The notes under the pieces were generated by a model that was given only the letters and a program-made list of their open reading frames with translations, searched no databases and was not told the origin of the DNA. A program made the position numbers and the translations under genes. 64,000 bases of DNA from Micropterix aruncella (Eukaryota; Arthropoda; Insecta; Lepidoptera; Micropterigidae), in contig OX155960.1 in the NCBI GenBank assembly GCA_944548615.1, positions 27,839,798 through 27,903,797 of the forward strand, given 5' to 3'. Each line of letters begins with the position of its first letter. Positions within the stretch are counted from its first letter, which is position 1. Positions 22,997 to 34,700 of this stretch are shown here, piece by piece.

Positions 22997-23833
22997 GGTA
23001 AATTCGTTTTTATCCTATTTATAATAAACGAGTCATGTATAATATAATCCCCCTCTAGCCTGGTTGACATTTACAAACTCATGATGTATTCTGGGATGTG
23101 GCTCCAATCCTACGACTGAAGTCCATTTTTGTCTTTGGCATTCAATTCAACTCAATTTATATAACTTCTACATAATCCATCTTTCGTGATTGAATTATTT
23201 ATTGCCATTGCATAAGAATGATGCGCACCCGCATTGCATCTCAGAATGAATTCAATTGCTATTAGGTCGTTTATTTCATATGGCGCCTATCTGGTGATCT
23301 ACTTTAATATTTTTACTAATGGAATGTTACCCAGCGGTGCTTGGGTATCCGCTTCTTTTCCATCCCACTCTTACCCCTCTCCTCCAACCCCCCCCCCCCC
23401 CCCCCCCCATACCCATGTAGCCTATGTTACTAACCATTTCTTCAGCTATATTTTTAAAAATCACATTGGTTCATTATTCCTTTTCAACTGTCATTATAAA
23501 ATTTTAATAGCGATCGGTTGAACGTTATAGTAGGTAATGTGCTGCAGCGCTATCTAGTGGCGAGCTATAACAAAACGGATGGCGCAAAGATACTGGAGTC
23601 AAACAAATGGGAGTCAGCTGATCACCATTGTCTGCCATGTTTACTTACTGAGTTATGTTCCTAGTTTGATAAAATTCGTTATTCGGTATTTTCTTTATAT
23701 TTGAGTGTGTTTTTTTATTTGTATGTTTACTAAATCGCAATGCACTTGAAAATAATATTAAGAAGGTTTCTAACATTGCTATCAATTTGTGGTTTTCAAC
23801 GCCAAAGGAATGTCGACTTCAATAAAAGCATAA
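22997..23833. other. Unassigned region with a C21 homopolymer
   Basis: Contains 21 consecutive C at 23388-23408 after a pyrimidine-rich run, and the text GCGCTATCTAGTGGCG at about 23549, also met in other repeats. No gene recognised. Confidence 0.4.
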
Positions 23834-24139
23834 ACTGGGCCCGATTGCGTTTCTTTGTGAACTAAAACTAAAATTAGTCCAAGCGAACGAGACAGAGCAA
23901 TACGTAAGAGCGGAATATGAAACGAACAATCGTCAATAAATACTACCTGTCGAACTTATACTCGTCCGAATAAATTCGAGCATATTTCGTGCGGTGTAAG
24001 ATTTGACCTTGGCGGGCAGTTTTAATGCGAAAAAGTGACAACCGGTCATCTCACATTCCTCTCTAGAGTATTGCCCTGTCTCGTTCACACGGACTAATTT
24101 CCGATTTTAGTTCACGAAGAGACGCAATCGCGCCCACTG
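23834..24139. mobile_element. MITE family 2 (GGGCCCGATTGCGT ends)
   Basis: Left end CTGGGCCCGATTGCGTTTCT and right end GACGCAATCGCGCCCACTG form inverted repeats of about 45 bp that also include GTGAACTAAAA and its complement. A second copy with the same arms lies at 26081-26407. Non-coding; target duplication unresolved. Confidence 0.75.
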
Positions 24140-24295
24140 TCTCCGGCTACCATACAAATCCAAACTGGCGAAGTTTGTAACTTATTTTTAACAAAAACTT
24201 TATTGACATGTTCCTATTTGGCATTTTTTTGCAATAGGTATTGCAAAAAAATACAAATGTGAACATGTATATATCATGCTTATGTATATATCCAT
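24140..24295. other. Short unassigned stretch with hairpin
   Basis: TTTTTTTGCAATA and its complement around 24225-24253 form a small hairpin. Confidence 0.4.
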
Positions 24296-24555
24296 ACAGG
24301 TACATGTATATTTCCGAAATGTACTCAATCAGACCTTTCATTTGACACCAAACACGCTATATTTATGTTAATTTATTGACATTTGGACATTTGGACATTT
24401 AGACAACTACTTACATGATATTTGGACATTTAAAGTACCCTATGACACTCGGGATGATATAAAGATTCTAACAATACCACACACTTCTAAATCGGTTCAA
24501 GCGTATAGAAGTTATGGTGGAATAAAGAAACGGAAAACATACATGGATGAACCTT
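24296..24555 (+). repeat. ACACGACTGCC-family repeat, 5'-incomplete copy
   Basis: Matches the middle and end of the family: ACATGTATATTTCCGAAATG, ATTTATGTTAATTTATTGAC, ACACTCGGGATGATATAAAG, CTTCTAAATCGGTTCAAGCG and AGAAGTTATGGTGGAATAAA. Confidence 0.7.
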
Positions 24556-24899
24556 GAATACATTACAATATTTTTTTGTTTGGGCAATCGTTTAAAAATA
24601 GATTCTAATCAGTGAATACTAAGGCAGCTAAGATCGTATTTATTATTAATTGAAGAGAGACCTTCTCGTATGGAAGTCAAAACCACACAATTCAGATCGC
24701 CGATTAGATGATTTATTGCGGTAAAGGATATCTTCAAATAAATATTAATTCTAATCTTTGAACTACGTATATACATTATTCTTAATTCATATGTAAATTC
24801 AAGGTCATTTTTAAATTCAGAGTGTGTTATAAATACAATGTTGGAAAGAAGATCGAGCAGAATGACGACGTTATAAGGCAAGGGTAATGACAAGGGTAA

Positions 24900-25242
24900 T
24901 ATTTCAGTAAGGCAAGGGTAATGGCTATGTATTTGGCGTTCATATACCAGTGTTTAATGTATGCTAGACAGCACCTCACAGAAACTGCAATTAATGCAGA
25001 CATTCACTCGCATCATACCCGCGGTAGCTCCCTTTTATGCGTACCCCGAATACGACTGGCAAAAGTACAGTAAAAGCTACTTGTACCTTAGCATTACATT
25101 CTATAATCTACTTCCTACAAATTTTAAACAGCTAGACGACACAAAATTTAAAAAAAACATCAAGGAGATGGTGATAGGCCACCCTTTCTATAATCTGGCC
25201 GAATTTGAGGGCCATGATTTTTCAAATATTGAGCCCATTTAA
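24900..25242 (+). pseudogene. LINE ORF2 C-terminal remnant with frameshift
   Basis: One frame gives DIHSHHTRGSSLLCVPRIRL (about 25000-25060); after a frameshift near GTACAGTAAAAGC the next frame gives YLSITFYNLLPTNFKQLDD and HPFYNLAEF to a stop at 25242. The order HNTR..L.VPR.RL ... FYN.LP..... is the standard end of a CR1/jockey-like ORF2. Dead. Confidence 0.7.
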
Positions 25243-25817
25243 ATTACTTAGAAAAGTAGAGCCTTATTTTCTGATTATTATGTATGGTCTAATATTTGTA
25301 CTTTTCGTTTTTAAATGCATGGCGTAGCTTTAATTTGATTATTCAACATTTTACTCACAATTTGAATATTACGATGAATAATTTTACTACGTATCTTTTC
25401 GAATTACTGACTACTTACAATACTAGGCTTCTATATTGATTATTTATATTTATAGTTTGACAATCTAGTAGTAAAATTCTTGAATACTTATGTATGTTCA
25501 GTAAAGAGTAGTAACGAGACTTACTACCTAACTCAATCATTTTGACACGTCCAAAAGTGTTTTTTAGCCGTCAATTGGACACGACGAAAATGTAATGTAC
25601 AAGAGAAGTTTTTTAGCAAATATATTACAAGTAGCAAATATGTTACAGATACACCTGTAAAAGTTGCACCTATTTTGACATTTCAGGAATTTTAGAAGAA
25701 ATAAAATATGTTACTAATTTTGAATGATATACGATCTGGTTGGGAGATCTTCTGACTGTACATATTATAACTGCTAAAATCATCATACAAATAGGATTGA
25801 GATTGTACATAAGTACG
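25243..25817. other. AT-rich unassigned stretch
   Basis: No recognised features. Confidence 0.3.
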
Positions 25818-25909
25818 CCATTATTGCCATAAGGCAATAATGAGCCACACGGCCAGTGAGCCATTATTGCCATGAGGCAATAAGGTAATAATGGCTCACT
25901 GGCCGTGTG
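25818..25909. repeat. Nested palindrome
   Basis: Arms of 26 bp (CACACGGCCAGTGAGCCATT... at 25846-25871 and its inverse at 25884-25909) match with one mismatch around a 13-nt spacer. A smaller palindrome CATTATTGCC-AT-AAGGCAATAATG overlaps on the left (from 25818), so four copies of the CATTATTGCC core lie in 92 bp. Confidence 0.9.
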
Positions 25910-26080
25910 ATCACCTAAACTATAATTTACACGAAAAAAACATATCTGAAATTTTATTTCTGGTAGTTTCTCATTACGGCTGACTCACATTAACAATTGA
26001 AACAGCATATAGAAGAATTTCGGCACCGTTTTATATCGCTCCTTCGACGTTTATTCATCAATAGTGTTCGAAAATAACGA
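25910..26080. other. Short unassigned stretch
   Basis: No recognised features. Confidence 0.3.
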
Positions 26081-26407
26081 AAGTGGGCCCGATTGCGTTT
26101 CTCCATGAACTAAAATCGGAATTAGTTCATGCGAGCGACACAGGCCAATACTTTAGAGCAAAATATGAAATAATTGATTGTTTATTTTCCAGCAAAAAAC
26201 TAACAATCGAACATAAAGCGACATAATGTAAGACAGGATGAAATGGCTTCAAATTAATTTAGATGGTTGTATCTTCAGCAGGTAGTTTTTTGAGCGGTAA
26301 AAGCTACAATCGTTAATTTTACATTCCGCTCTTTCGCACTGCTCTGCCTTGTTTGCAGAAACGATTTTCTGATATTAGTTAACGAAGAAATGCAATCGAG
26401 CCCAGTG
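26081..26407. mobile_element. MITE family 2, second copy
   Basis: Ends AGTGGGCCCGATTGCGTTTC and AATGCAATCGAGCCCAGTG, with matching GAACTAAAATCGGAATTAGT and ATATTAGTTAACGAAG arms, as in the copy 2.2 kb upstream. About 327 bp. Confidence 0.75.
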
Positions 26408-27322
26408 AGCTCTGGGACAGACGGATAAATGGACCGACACCCTCCACATTCCATTTTTTATAATAAAAAAACCGAGATACACATTTTAAAATCAGATTGT
26501 TTAGATTTGAAAAAAAAACTTTGAAAAAGCTACTAAAATAACATCAAACTGTCATCTATAATAAATACCAAACATTTGAATTATGATAAACATTGCCTAC
26601 TTTGTAATAGCATATGTGTGTAAAACTTTTTGTAGGTGGCACTGGCGGCGATTGGCCCGAGGAAGTATGAAGTGAGCGACGCACGCGCCGTTTATTTCAC
26701 AACCTCTTGAGCCTATCGCCGCTGCTCCCTCGAGTGGGAGAAAAAGTGGCAGTAAAGATCCCCATTACACAATTCTACTGTTTAAATCTCACTAGGTAAT
26801 ACGAATGTTTTTATATAAATTTCTTGCAAAAATATCTAGAATGAGTTTCTTAACTCAGCGATAGACCGGCTAGGTATATCGAAGAAATACTATTCCTGCA
26901 TAAAGCAAGCCACGAATCGATTTAACCCGCAGCACACTGGTTCGCGACCATGTGGATCAAATGTCCATTTTTTTTTTTAAAAAACACAAAAACCACAAAA
27001 AAAAGAAAACCAACATTTAGATATTACTGTGTATAAAGCAAAATTTGTACAATGGGAATATGTATATAGCGATTTCGGTATCGTTTCTGTACAAATCAAC
27101 AACACTGAGACGATTGGTGGCATTTCAACGAGAATTTAAAAAAATATATATTTTCAAAAATTATATATTTTCAAAATTAAATGACAGTGATCTAAAAAAC
27201 ACTATGTGATAATTTATTTATCCATTAGAACAAATTTCATTCCAGGTATAAATTTGATCGTAAAATTGCAGATTTTTTTTTAAGAATGAAATGTTGAAAA
27301 TTTTAATTTCCATTTATATTAA
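26408..27322. other. Unassigned region including a repeat-family F fragment
   Basis: About 26615-26775 (GTAGGTGGCACTGGCGGCGA, AAAAAGTGGCAGTAAAGATC) resembles 31680-31750 and 32195-32250. The rest is AT-rich and unassigned. Confidence 0.45.
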
Positions 27323-27850
27323 ACTAGCTGACCCGGCGAACATCGTACTGCTTAACAGTCAATGAATGTCGTATTACAGATTAGCTGAACTTAATTTATA
27401 ATTTTATGAAAGTAATACAATGAATACAAAATAAATATTAAGTTCACTACTTTATTAAGATATTAACACAAAAAGAAATATAAAAGTTTTAAAAAATTAA
27501 GTATAATAATCGCGTGTCAGCAAGACATGATTGACTCAAACTATTTACATATTGTGCAGCATGGGATGCACTCGGTTTAATTCTTGTATTTTTTAATCAG
27601 GCGCAAGAACAAAGCGGATAATCGGTCACGTACAACTGACTATGAGATAAACACGGATTTACATTTTGTATGGGATTTTTTTCTTTTATTTAATTTTTTC
27701 ATCAATTTTTCAATTTTTGTTTATATTGGTTATTCTACTATTCGGGATGGAGACAAATACAACAAATCAAAAACCATGAAAATCGCTCTAGCCGTTCTCG
27801 AGCTATAAGTATTCGAACAATCCCGACTTTGTTTTATATATACCTATAGA
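27323..27850 (+). repeat. Dispersed repeat starting ACTAGCTGACCCGGCG
   Basis: The opening ACTAGCTGACCCGGCGAAC and the closing ...GCCGTTCTCGAGCTATAAG resemble the ends of a very common arthropod interspersed repeat I recall from insect genomes. A 74-codon plus frame inside (27584-27808) is not a recognised protein. Class not established. Confidence 0.5.
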
Positions 27851-28219
27851 TAGATGTTGAAAATTTTGGTTTCAATCGTAGTCAATTTTTATTTCTTGCT
27901 CTTGAGTTTTTACTCTGCATAATGCTGATGCTATTCCATTTTACTACTCCGCCATATTTTTGTTAACATTCTTTCCCACGCTGATCAATCATAAAATTCA
28001 TTCGTCTATGGATTTAAAATGACACAGGTCTGTTCGAAAGAGTAATATATATTTCAATTGTAGCTGTTGCTGTTGCAACTATAGAGTAGATATCTCTACA
28101 TATCTCTTTATGCTTAATTCAAAACTCAGTTTCAGACGTGTAACCATTTGGAACCTCTGTATCTTCTAAAGACAAATAAAATGAATCAAAAAAACACATA
28201 ATTATTTAGGATAACTCAC

Positions 28220-28794
28220 CGATGCAGCCGTCGCCTGGATGTGATTTGTCGAACTTCCCGTCCACCGCTGCTCTCGCCTTCGCTGCCCGATCCATCCTGA
28301 AGAGCGCTGATAGCTCCGTGGCTCGCATTCCCCCAGCCCGGCGGACCCATCTTCCGCAACTTCAACTCCTGAATGACTCCAGGGTTGAAGGAATTGACCT
28401 GCGCCTTTGCCATTTGGGGTATGTACTTCCGCAACAACGAATCGATCGCGGGAAATGCTTCTTTCTTCGGGGACGGTCGTTTGTCCTTCTGCTTCGTCCT
28501 CTGGTTCTCCTTCTCCGAGTCTCCGACCGGTCGAGATCGGCTCTTAGACGAGACGTCCTCCGAGCGAGGAAGCTTAAACCTCGGCTCTTTGTACGCATTG
28601 TCTTTTATCATCCTGGCGATGTCTGAGTCGGTCTTCGAGGATTTGAGAGCGACGGGCCCGACGGTGCGATCAAAATCGGTATCAGAATCGTCCGAGGAAT
28701 CAGACGAAGAACAGCTGCTGTCGGATGAAGTCCGACTGCTGTGCGATTCGACCTCATCGTTCGAGGAACTATCGATGCCTTCGTCTTTGAGACC
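28220..28794 (-). CDS. Supervillin-like gene, exon 6 of those seen
   Basis: 575 nt. Acceptor TTTTTTCTCAG precedes GGTCTCAAAGAC (phase 0 entry) and donor GTGAGT follows CATCG (phase 2 exit), so another exon must follow at lower coordinates. Encodes GLKDEGIDSSSNDE, a long serine/aspartate tract (SSDSSCSSSDSSDDSDTDFD), a lysine-rich basic tract (KENQRTKQKDKRPSPKKEAF), then DSLLRKYIPQMAKAQVNSF and an arginine-rich end ITSRRRLHR. The acidic-serine tract may be a kinase target (inference). The track's overlapping frames on both strands are shadows. Confidence 0.82.
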
Positions 28795-31700
28795 CTGAGA
28801 AAAAAGTGAAAGAAAAAATTTAACTTCCCAAAAATCCATGAAATCACGATCGCACAAAGTGTGCATTTACATCGCACTTGAATCATTCATTCTTTTAATC
28901 ATGACGGCCATATAGGTGGTTATCGTATCCGCCATGTTTCTGTATTGAGATTTGTGTGTCATGTTTGATCAAGTTGTAACTTAAGGGGGTATATTTTCTA
29001 TGGCTGGAAAATGTGGCACCCATTTGGCCTATCAGTTAAACCACCTTCTTTCTTCTCCCAAAGGTACATATACTACTTTATCTATGTTCTGCCTCACTCT
29101 TCACACATCGAACTTTGTACGAATGCTCGGTCTGGCGATGCATTGTTCACTTCGCACACGTATCAGAAACAGTCCTGTAAGCGCCCTCTAGAAGATGAAA
29201 ATGGCAGTGGCCGTTGCCATTAATTGATACAGTTTTATGTGTGAAATCAGTGTAACAGAAGGCATAAACTTATTTTTATTTTTTTTGCAGAATTCGCCTT
29301 TTCCCATTCCTCTTGTTTCGCCATCATATTAGAGATATCTGTGTGCGAGCGAATAAGACCTTAGGTTTAACCGCTGGGGCGCCAAAAGAGCCAATTGGTT
29401 TTTTGCGGTGGTTGACAGATCCACACTTATCCGGTTCGGCTGGCCTCCATATATATTATATAAATACAAAATATAGTGAGAAATATATAATATAAGAGAG
29501 AATTCATTAAAAAAATATATTGCTAATATTTATATACAAAATCGTCCAAAACAGGTGTCGCACCATTTTTGCGCGCTAAGGCTGACTTCCAAAAGGTTAA
29601 TTTATTCTCACATACAGCCGAATTTGCAGTAATAGCAATACAATATCTCTAATCTATGAGTACTGCTAAGCAGTACTGAGTAAGTTTTGGTACTTGTACT
29701 TGCGCGAATACGGTTGAATAACCAAACAGCGGATTACACAGCGCCAGGTTAGACTAAACAGCGGATTTTAGAGTGTAACTTTCATATCCTGGCGAGTTCA
29801 AAAACAGCAAATTTCCGGGCATGCCGGATATAACTTATCACAATAATACAATAACCTCTTAGACAATAATTTTATTTTATTTTATTTTATTTTATTTTAT
29901 TCTGGAACCAAACAGAACTACATACAATGCAATAAAAACCTATTTAAAAGTGACAAAAATCCATTAATGTGATTCCGAATATAAAGTATACAAAATGAAC
30001 GCAATATAATTTTATATTGTTTCCGCTTGAGAATGGGGGGAATCAGGATGGGAAGTGAGGTGAAAGGGAGAGACAAAATAGATAAAAATATATTATGTAT
30101 GTATATAAATATATTTATATTTAATTTTAGGTATGATATATAGTTATTATAAAGAATATACTTGAGATAAAATTATGTCCTTGAACTAAATTAAATGAAA
30201 TGTTATGTGATCATCTAGATAGACTCTAGAATTTTTTTTATTGAGTTCTTATAAGAGGTTTTTGATGAGTGTAATATGTCCACACTTAAAAAGTCTGTAT
30301 TATATCTATGACACGCCCTGTATAGAAATGCATTTTGAGATGCGTTGGTTTTCACCACAGGGAGATGAAATAGTCGATGCGATCGAACAGGGCGGGGAGG
30401 AACATAAAATTCAATGCGCTCCAAAATCGCGTTCGCATCGATGGAATTATTTACCAACCCATGCAAGAATACGGCATCGATCAAGACTCTACGGCTCTCC
30501 AATGACATTAAATTGTGGGCTTTTAAGGATTCCTCATAGGAGCTGGGCTTAGTGAAAGAAGTGAAATTTAATCGCTTCACAAATCTTTTTTGTATCGATT
30601 CGATCCGCGATATGTAAGTCAAATATTGGGGATTCCAGACCACTGATGCAAATTCCAACTGACTTCTTACATAGGAATTATAGAGGGTTTTAAGCGTGTC
30701 AGTGGATTTGAATACCGATGATACCCTTAGAATAAAACCTAGTAATTTATATGCTTTTCTAATAATATTATCGATGTGTTCAGCGAATAGCATTTTCGTG
30801 TCAAGTGTAATCCCAAGATCTCGCACCGCTGATTCTCTTCCAACCATATAATAATATAATCAAACACTCTACCTCTGAGCTTTCTCCTTTAACTATAGTG
30901 CGACCGCAAGGAATATTTCTGTTACGATGGTGGCTCTTGTCGATAGGTGGTTTCGGCGCAGCAGCCATTACGAGTTGAGGTCCGGTAAGCCTGGCACCTG
31001 CAAAGAAAATGCACATTTATCGAACAATTTTCAGTATTAAATTACAAAATAGATTTTTTGAGCAGAAGTGTTTTAATAAATTTCAGTTCTATAGTAAGAT
31101 ACAGCAAGCTGTTAGTTAAGTAAACCAACCAGTTGAGTTCATAACCCTATATAAATAAACAGATTATTTGGTTAATCGATTTCTAACCTACTGTTTGTTA
31201 GTATATATTATTTTGAAAAAAATCCGGTAATAAGATAATTTTTGGATGATTAATCGTGCTTTAGTATTATGGAAGAGCGTTAATATAAAAATACGACAGA
31301 ATACTGAAAATTATTTTTACGACGTCCCAATAATATCTTTGGTCGAGGTTCATGATTTTATATAGCGTAAATAAATAAAATAAGAAATAGATGTTTTTAT
31401 TTTGTATTTTCCAATGTTTTAAATAACTGTTTGTTTTCTTCCTCTTATATTAGCCCATAGGGATGTGTGTGTTAATTTTTGTAGGTGCACTGCCTGAGCG
31501 AGCATCCATAAGCAGCTCGATGTCTGAGGAGTCAGGGAGAACATATACATTATTAGATTATGTATGAGGAAGATAAAAAAATATATACCGGTCTGAGGGA
31601 TGGGCAGTTTTGCCAGGTGACTGGCACATTTTCCAGCCGTCAAATCCGAAAAACAGAAATGATTTGTTAGAATAATGGGGATGTGTGTGTATAACTTTTG

Positions 31701-34700
31701 GTAGGTGGCGCTATCGGCGACTGACCCATGGAGGTGTAAAGTAAGCCATGCACCGGCGAGCATCAAACATTGAGCATCGCACAAAGCTCGGGCAGTTGAC
31801 CGCTGCAGTTCTGCCAGATGACTGGCACGATTTCCAGTCATAAAAATTGAAAAAATGACAATTTCTTAGAAGTCCAAGAAAACTCACCAAATTTATACAT
31901 TTCCAAAAATAACATGCTAAAACTACTGCAAAACTATTAAAAACAGCCAATTAGGCATGTAAAAATCCGGATCTAGTAACACTGTCAAAAAGTGAAAGTA
32001 AATTAGTATTGAATTTTACAACCCGAGCTTTGCACGAATACTGTGTGTGCTCGTCCTCTTCTGTATGTTTTATTTGCATGTTTTTTCTGCACTGCCTTTT
32101 CTGTATGTTTTGCGTCGTGTCTTTTCTATACATTTTGTATGAAAATTCTTTAAACGGACTTCGGGTCCGATGTGTCCTAGTCTTACGTCCGTTGCGTATG
32201 GCTTGCGCCTCAGCGGAAGAAAACGTGGCAGTAAACATCCACATTAATATATGATATTAAGGCGGTAGATAGTTTAACTTAAGGCGGTATATTTTCTATG
32301 ACTGTAAAATATGGCACCCATTTGACAAAGTTGCCCTTCGGTCAAACCACCACGCTTTCTTTTTTATTCTTCAGGTACATATACGAGCTTCGTACGGATG
32401 CTCGGTCGGGCGGTGCATCGTTCATCGGTGTATATCAGAAACAGTCGTCTATGCGCTCTCTAGCGGAAGAAAATGCCAGTGGCCGCTGCCATTATTCGAT
32501 GCAGTTTAACACGTAGGTAATATCAGCGAAACGGAAGGCATTGACTTATTTTTATTTTTTTGCAGAATTCGCTTATTCTAATTCTTCAACGATAACCCCG
32601 ACCAAAGATTATTTTGTCAAAATGTCAGGATCAAATATACTGAAAAAAAGAACATCCAAACGAACTACAAGCGGGCCAAACGTATCTAGTCTCAAACCGA
32701 ACCTATGCCGTCTCTGAATCGGGTAATTTGCGGGAGATGCGAGGCGGACACGGTGTGTTTCACCCCGCCGCCGCGGGCGAACACCTCCCGCCTCTTGGCA
32801 AAGTCGCTAAAGTCCAGGCGGGCCTCGCACTGCGACTTGTTCAGACGCTCGTTGGCGCGTTTGGCCTCGTCCAGCAGGTCGGCCCGGACGGGCTCGGTGC
32901 GGACGCGGTTTGCGCGCGCCGCCCGCGCCTCCCTCGGCCCGCCCGGAATTCCCGGCGGCTTCGAACTTAGCTTCGCGTTGAACATTTTCATCTTCTCGAC
33001 GAGCGACAGTTTCGCCGGATCGTCTTCGTCGAGCTTCGCTGAATTACATTACATTATTTACAACGCGTCGAACATGCAAAGAGAGAAATAAAAGAAACGA
33101 TAAAAAGAAAAACAAAAATTGATAAAAATAGTGCGGTCGAAAGCGGTGCGCGAGGATTGAATATGTGCATGTGAAAATTATTTTAAACCAACACCGCCGA
33201 AAGTAATTTTAAAAAGAAATAAAATCGTATACGTTACGACGGAGGATTGTTTGAATTCTTCCTACTTAGACGGCTACTGAATGCCTTGCAAAAATAAAAG
33301 GTCCTTACTCAGCGGTATGTCAGTAGGCTGATAAGGAACCTGGTGTCTCGAGCTCTATCATGTTTAAAAGTAAAATTCGCCATATCAATATTTGTTTGAT
33401 ACGTAAGTTTTATGTTCAAAAAACGATGTGTTTGTTATATTATGGTGGATTGTGTAACTGTGCAAAAATGGGTGCACGGGTTTTAAAATGCATCGAGAAA
33501 TCTAGATACCTATCAGACATATGTATTGTTTTTTCACTTATGACCATAGACAAACCTGGCATCTGCCATCGGCAGCTATGCAGCGGAAGATGCCAGGTAG
33601 CTTCTTTGTGAAGGGCCATAGTAAGTCGGCAGTTCACAGTCGCGCAGTTAACATCTCCATTTTGTTATTTTTCCTCATCGTTCTACAACTTAAAATGCTT
33701 TCTTGTGCATTGAGAAATTGCAAGAATACTTCTAAAAAGCAACTGAAGCTTCTAAAAAGCAACTACATTTCACAAACAATAGAGATATGACATCCAGCAA
33801 ACATTTTAGGTCGAGTAAACTGATTTAAAGTTATAAAAGCCAAGTTTAAGTAAAATAATGTACATTCGATTCGACTGTTGACGTAAAATCGACTGTTAAT
33901 TCTACTCACGATAATATTTACTTCTACTAAATTCTTGTAATTAAATCATGTAATCTATGTTTTCAATCATGTAATTTCTACCTATTTATTCTATTATTAG
34001 GTTACATAATGATTAGATTACTTTTTACTTGTAACTTAAAATTACCTCCGATTCGAAAATAGATAAATAATTGGGGTAATTTTTACAAAAAATACCTGTT
34101 TCCGACTTGTACGTTAATATTACTTAGAAGCCAAAAATATGTAGAAAATTGGGGTTAATTCACCAAAATCTCGACCTATTTTTGATCTAATGATAGAATA
34201 ACATACTATTGTAAGTAATTTTGGCCGAATTCTCGACCAGATTCTGAGGTAACGTCACCATTAGAAATAAAATAATGACAAATTTAATTTTACACTCTTG
34301 GTTATGATCATTTAAGGCATAAAAATATTTAAAATCAATCAATGATTTTATTAATTTTTTTTACAGATATGTAATGAAAAACTAAAAGGGATTGTACATT
34401 TGGATTTTTGTTTTGCCTAACTTTTGTTGTCATTTTTGTATAATATTTATTATTTCTAAGGCACATTGATATTTCGGATGTAAAGCAATCGATTTGTACA
34501 ACCAAATTTGTACATTTTCTCACGCGAGTAACACCCGCATTCAGTTCCATTAAAATAATAACCACTCAAAGCAATATCTATAGTATGATAATTATATTCT
34601 CCTTTCTTAAAGGAACAGGATAAATTAAATGAAAGTAAAATATGAAATACAAAATTAAAATAGTTCTATTTTCTAAGCAAACAATAAAGTGACTATTTTG

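Larger units (their letters stand above)
28795..30872 (-). other. Intron between exons 5 and 6, transposon-filled
   Basis: Donor GTAGAG at 30872-30867 and acceptor at 28796-28795. Holds a repeat-family F copy, a piggyBac-like MITE and a LINE whose 5' end lies about 25 bp from the donor. Confidence 0.75.

Noticed and set aside
23234..23521. Proline-rich 95-codon frame
   Set aside because: The proline run is the C21 homopolymer; no other coding signal.
28222..28798. Plus-strand frames of 134 and 141 codons opposite exon 6
   Set aside because: Complements of the serine/aspartate-rich exon; no independent family motif.
30801..31016. Single 71-codon gene at this place
   Set aside because: Only 30873-30997 behaves as coding; both sides are intron by splice signals and the left part merges into LINE sequence.
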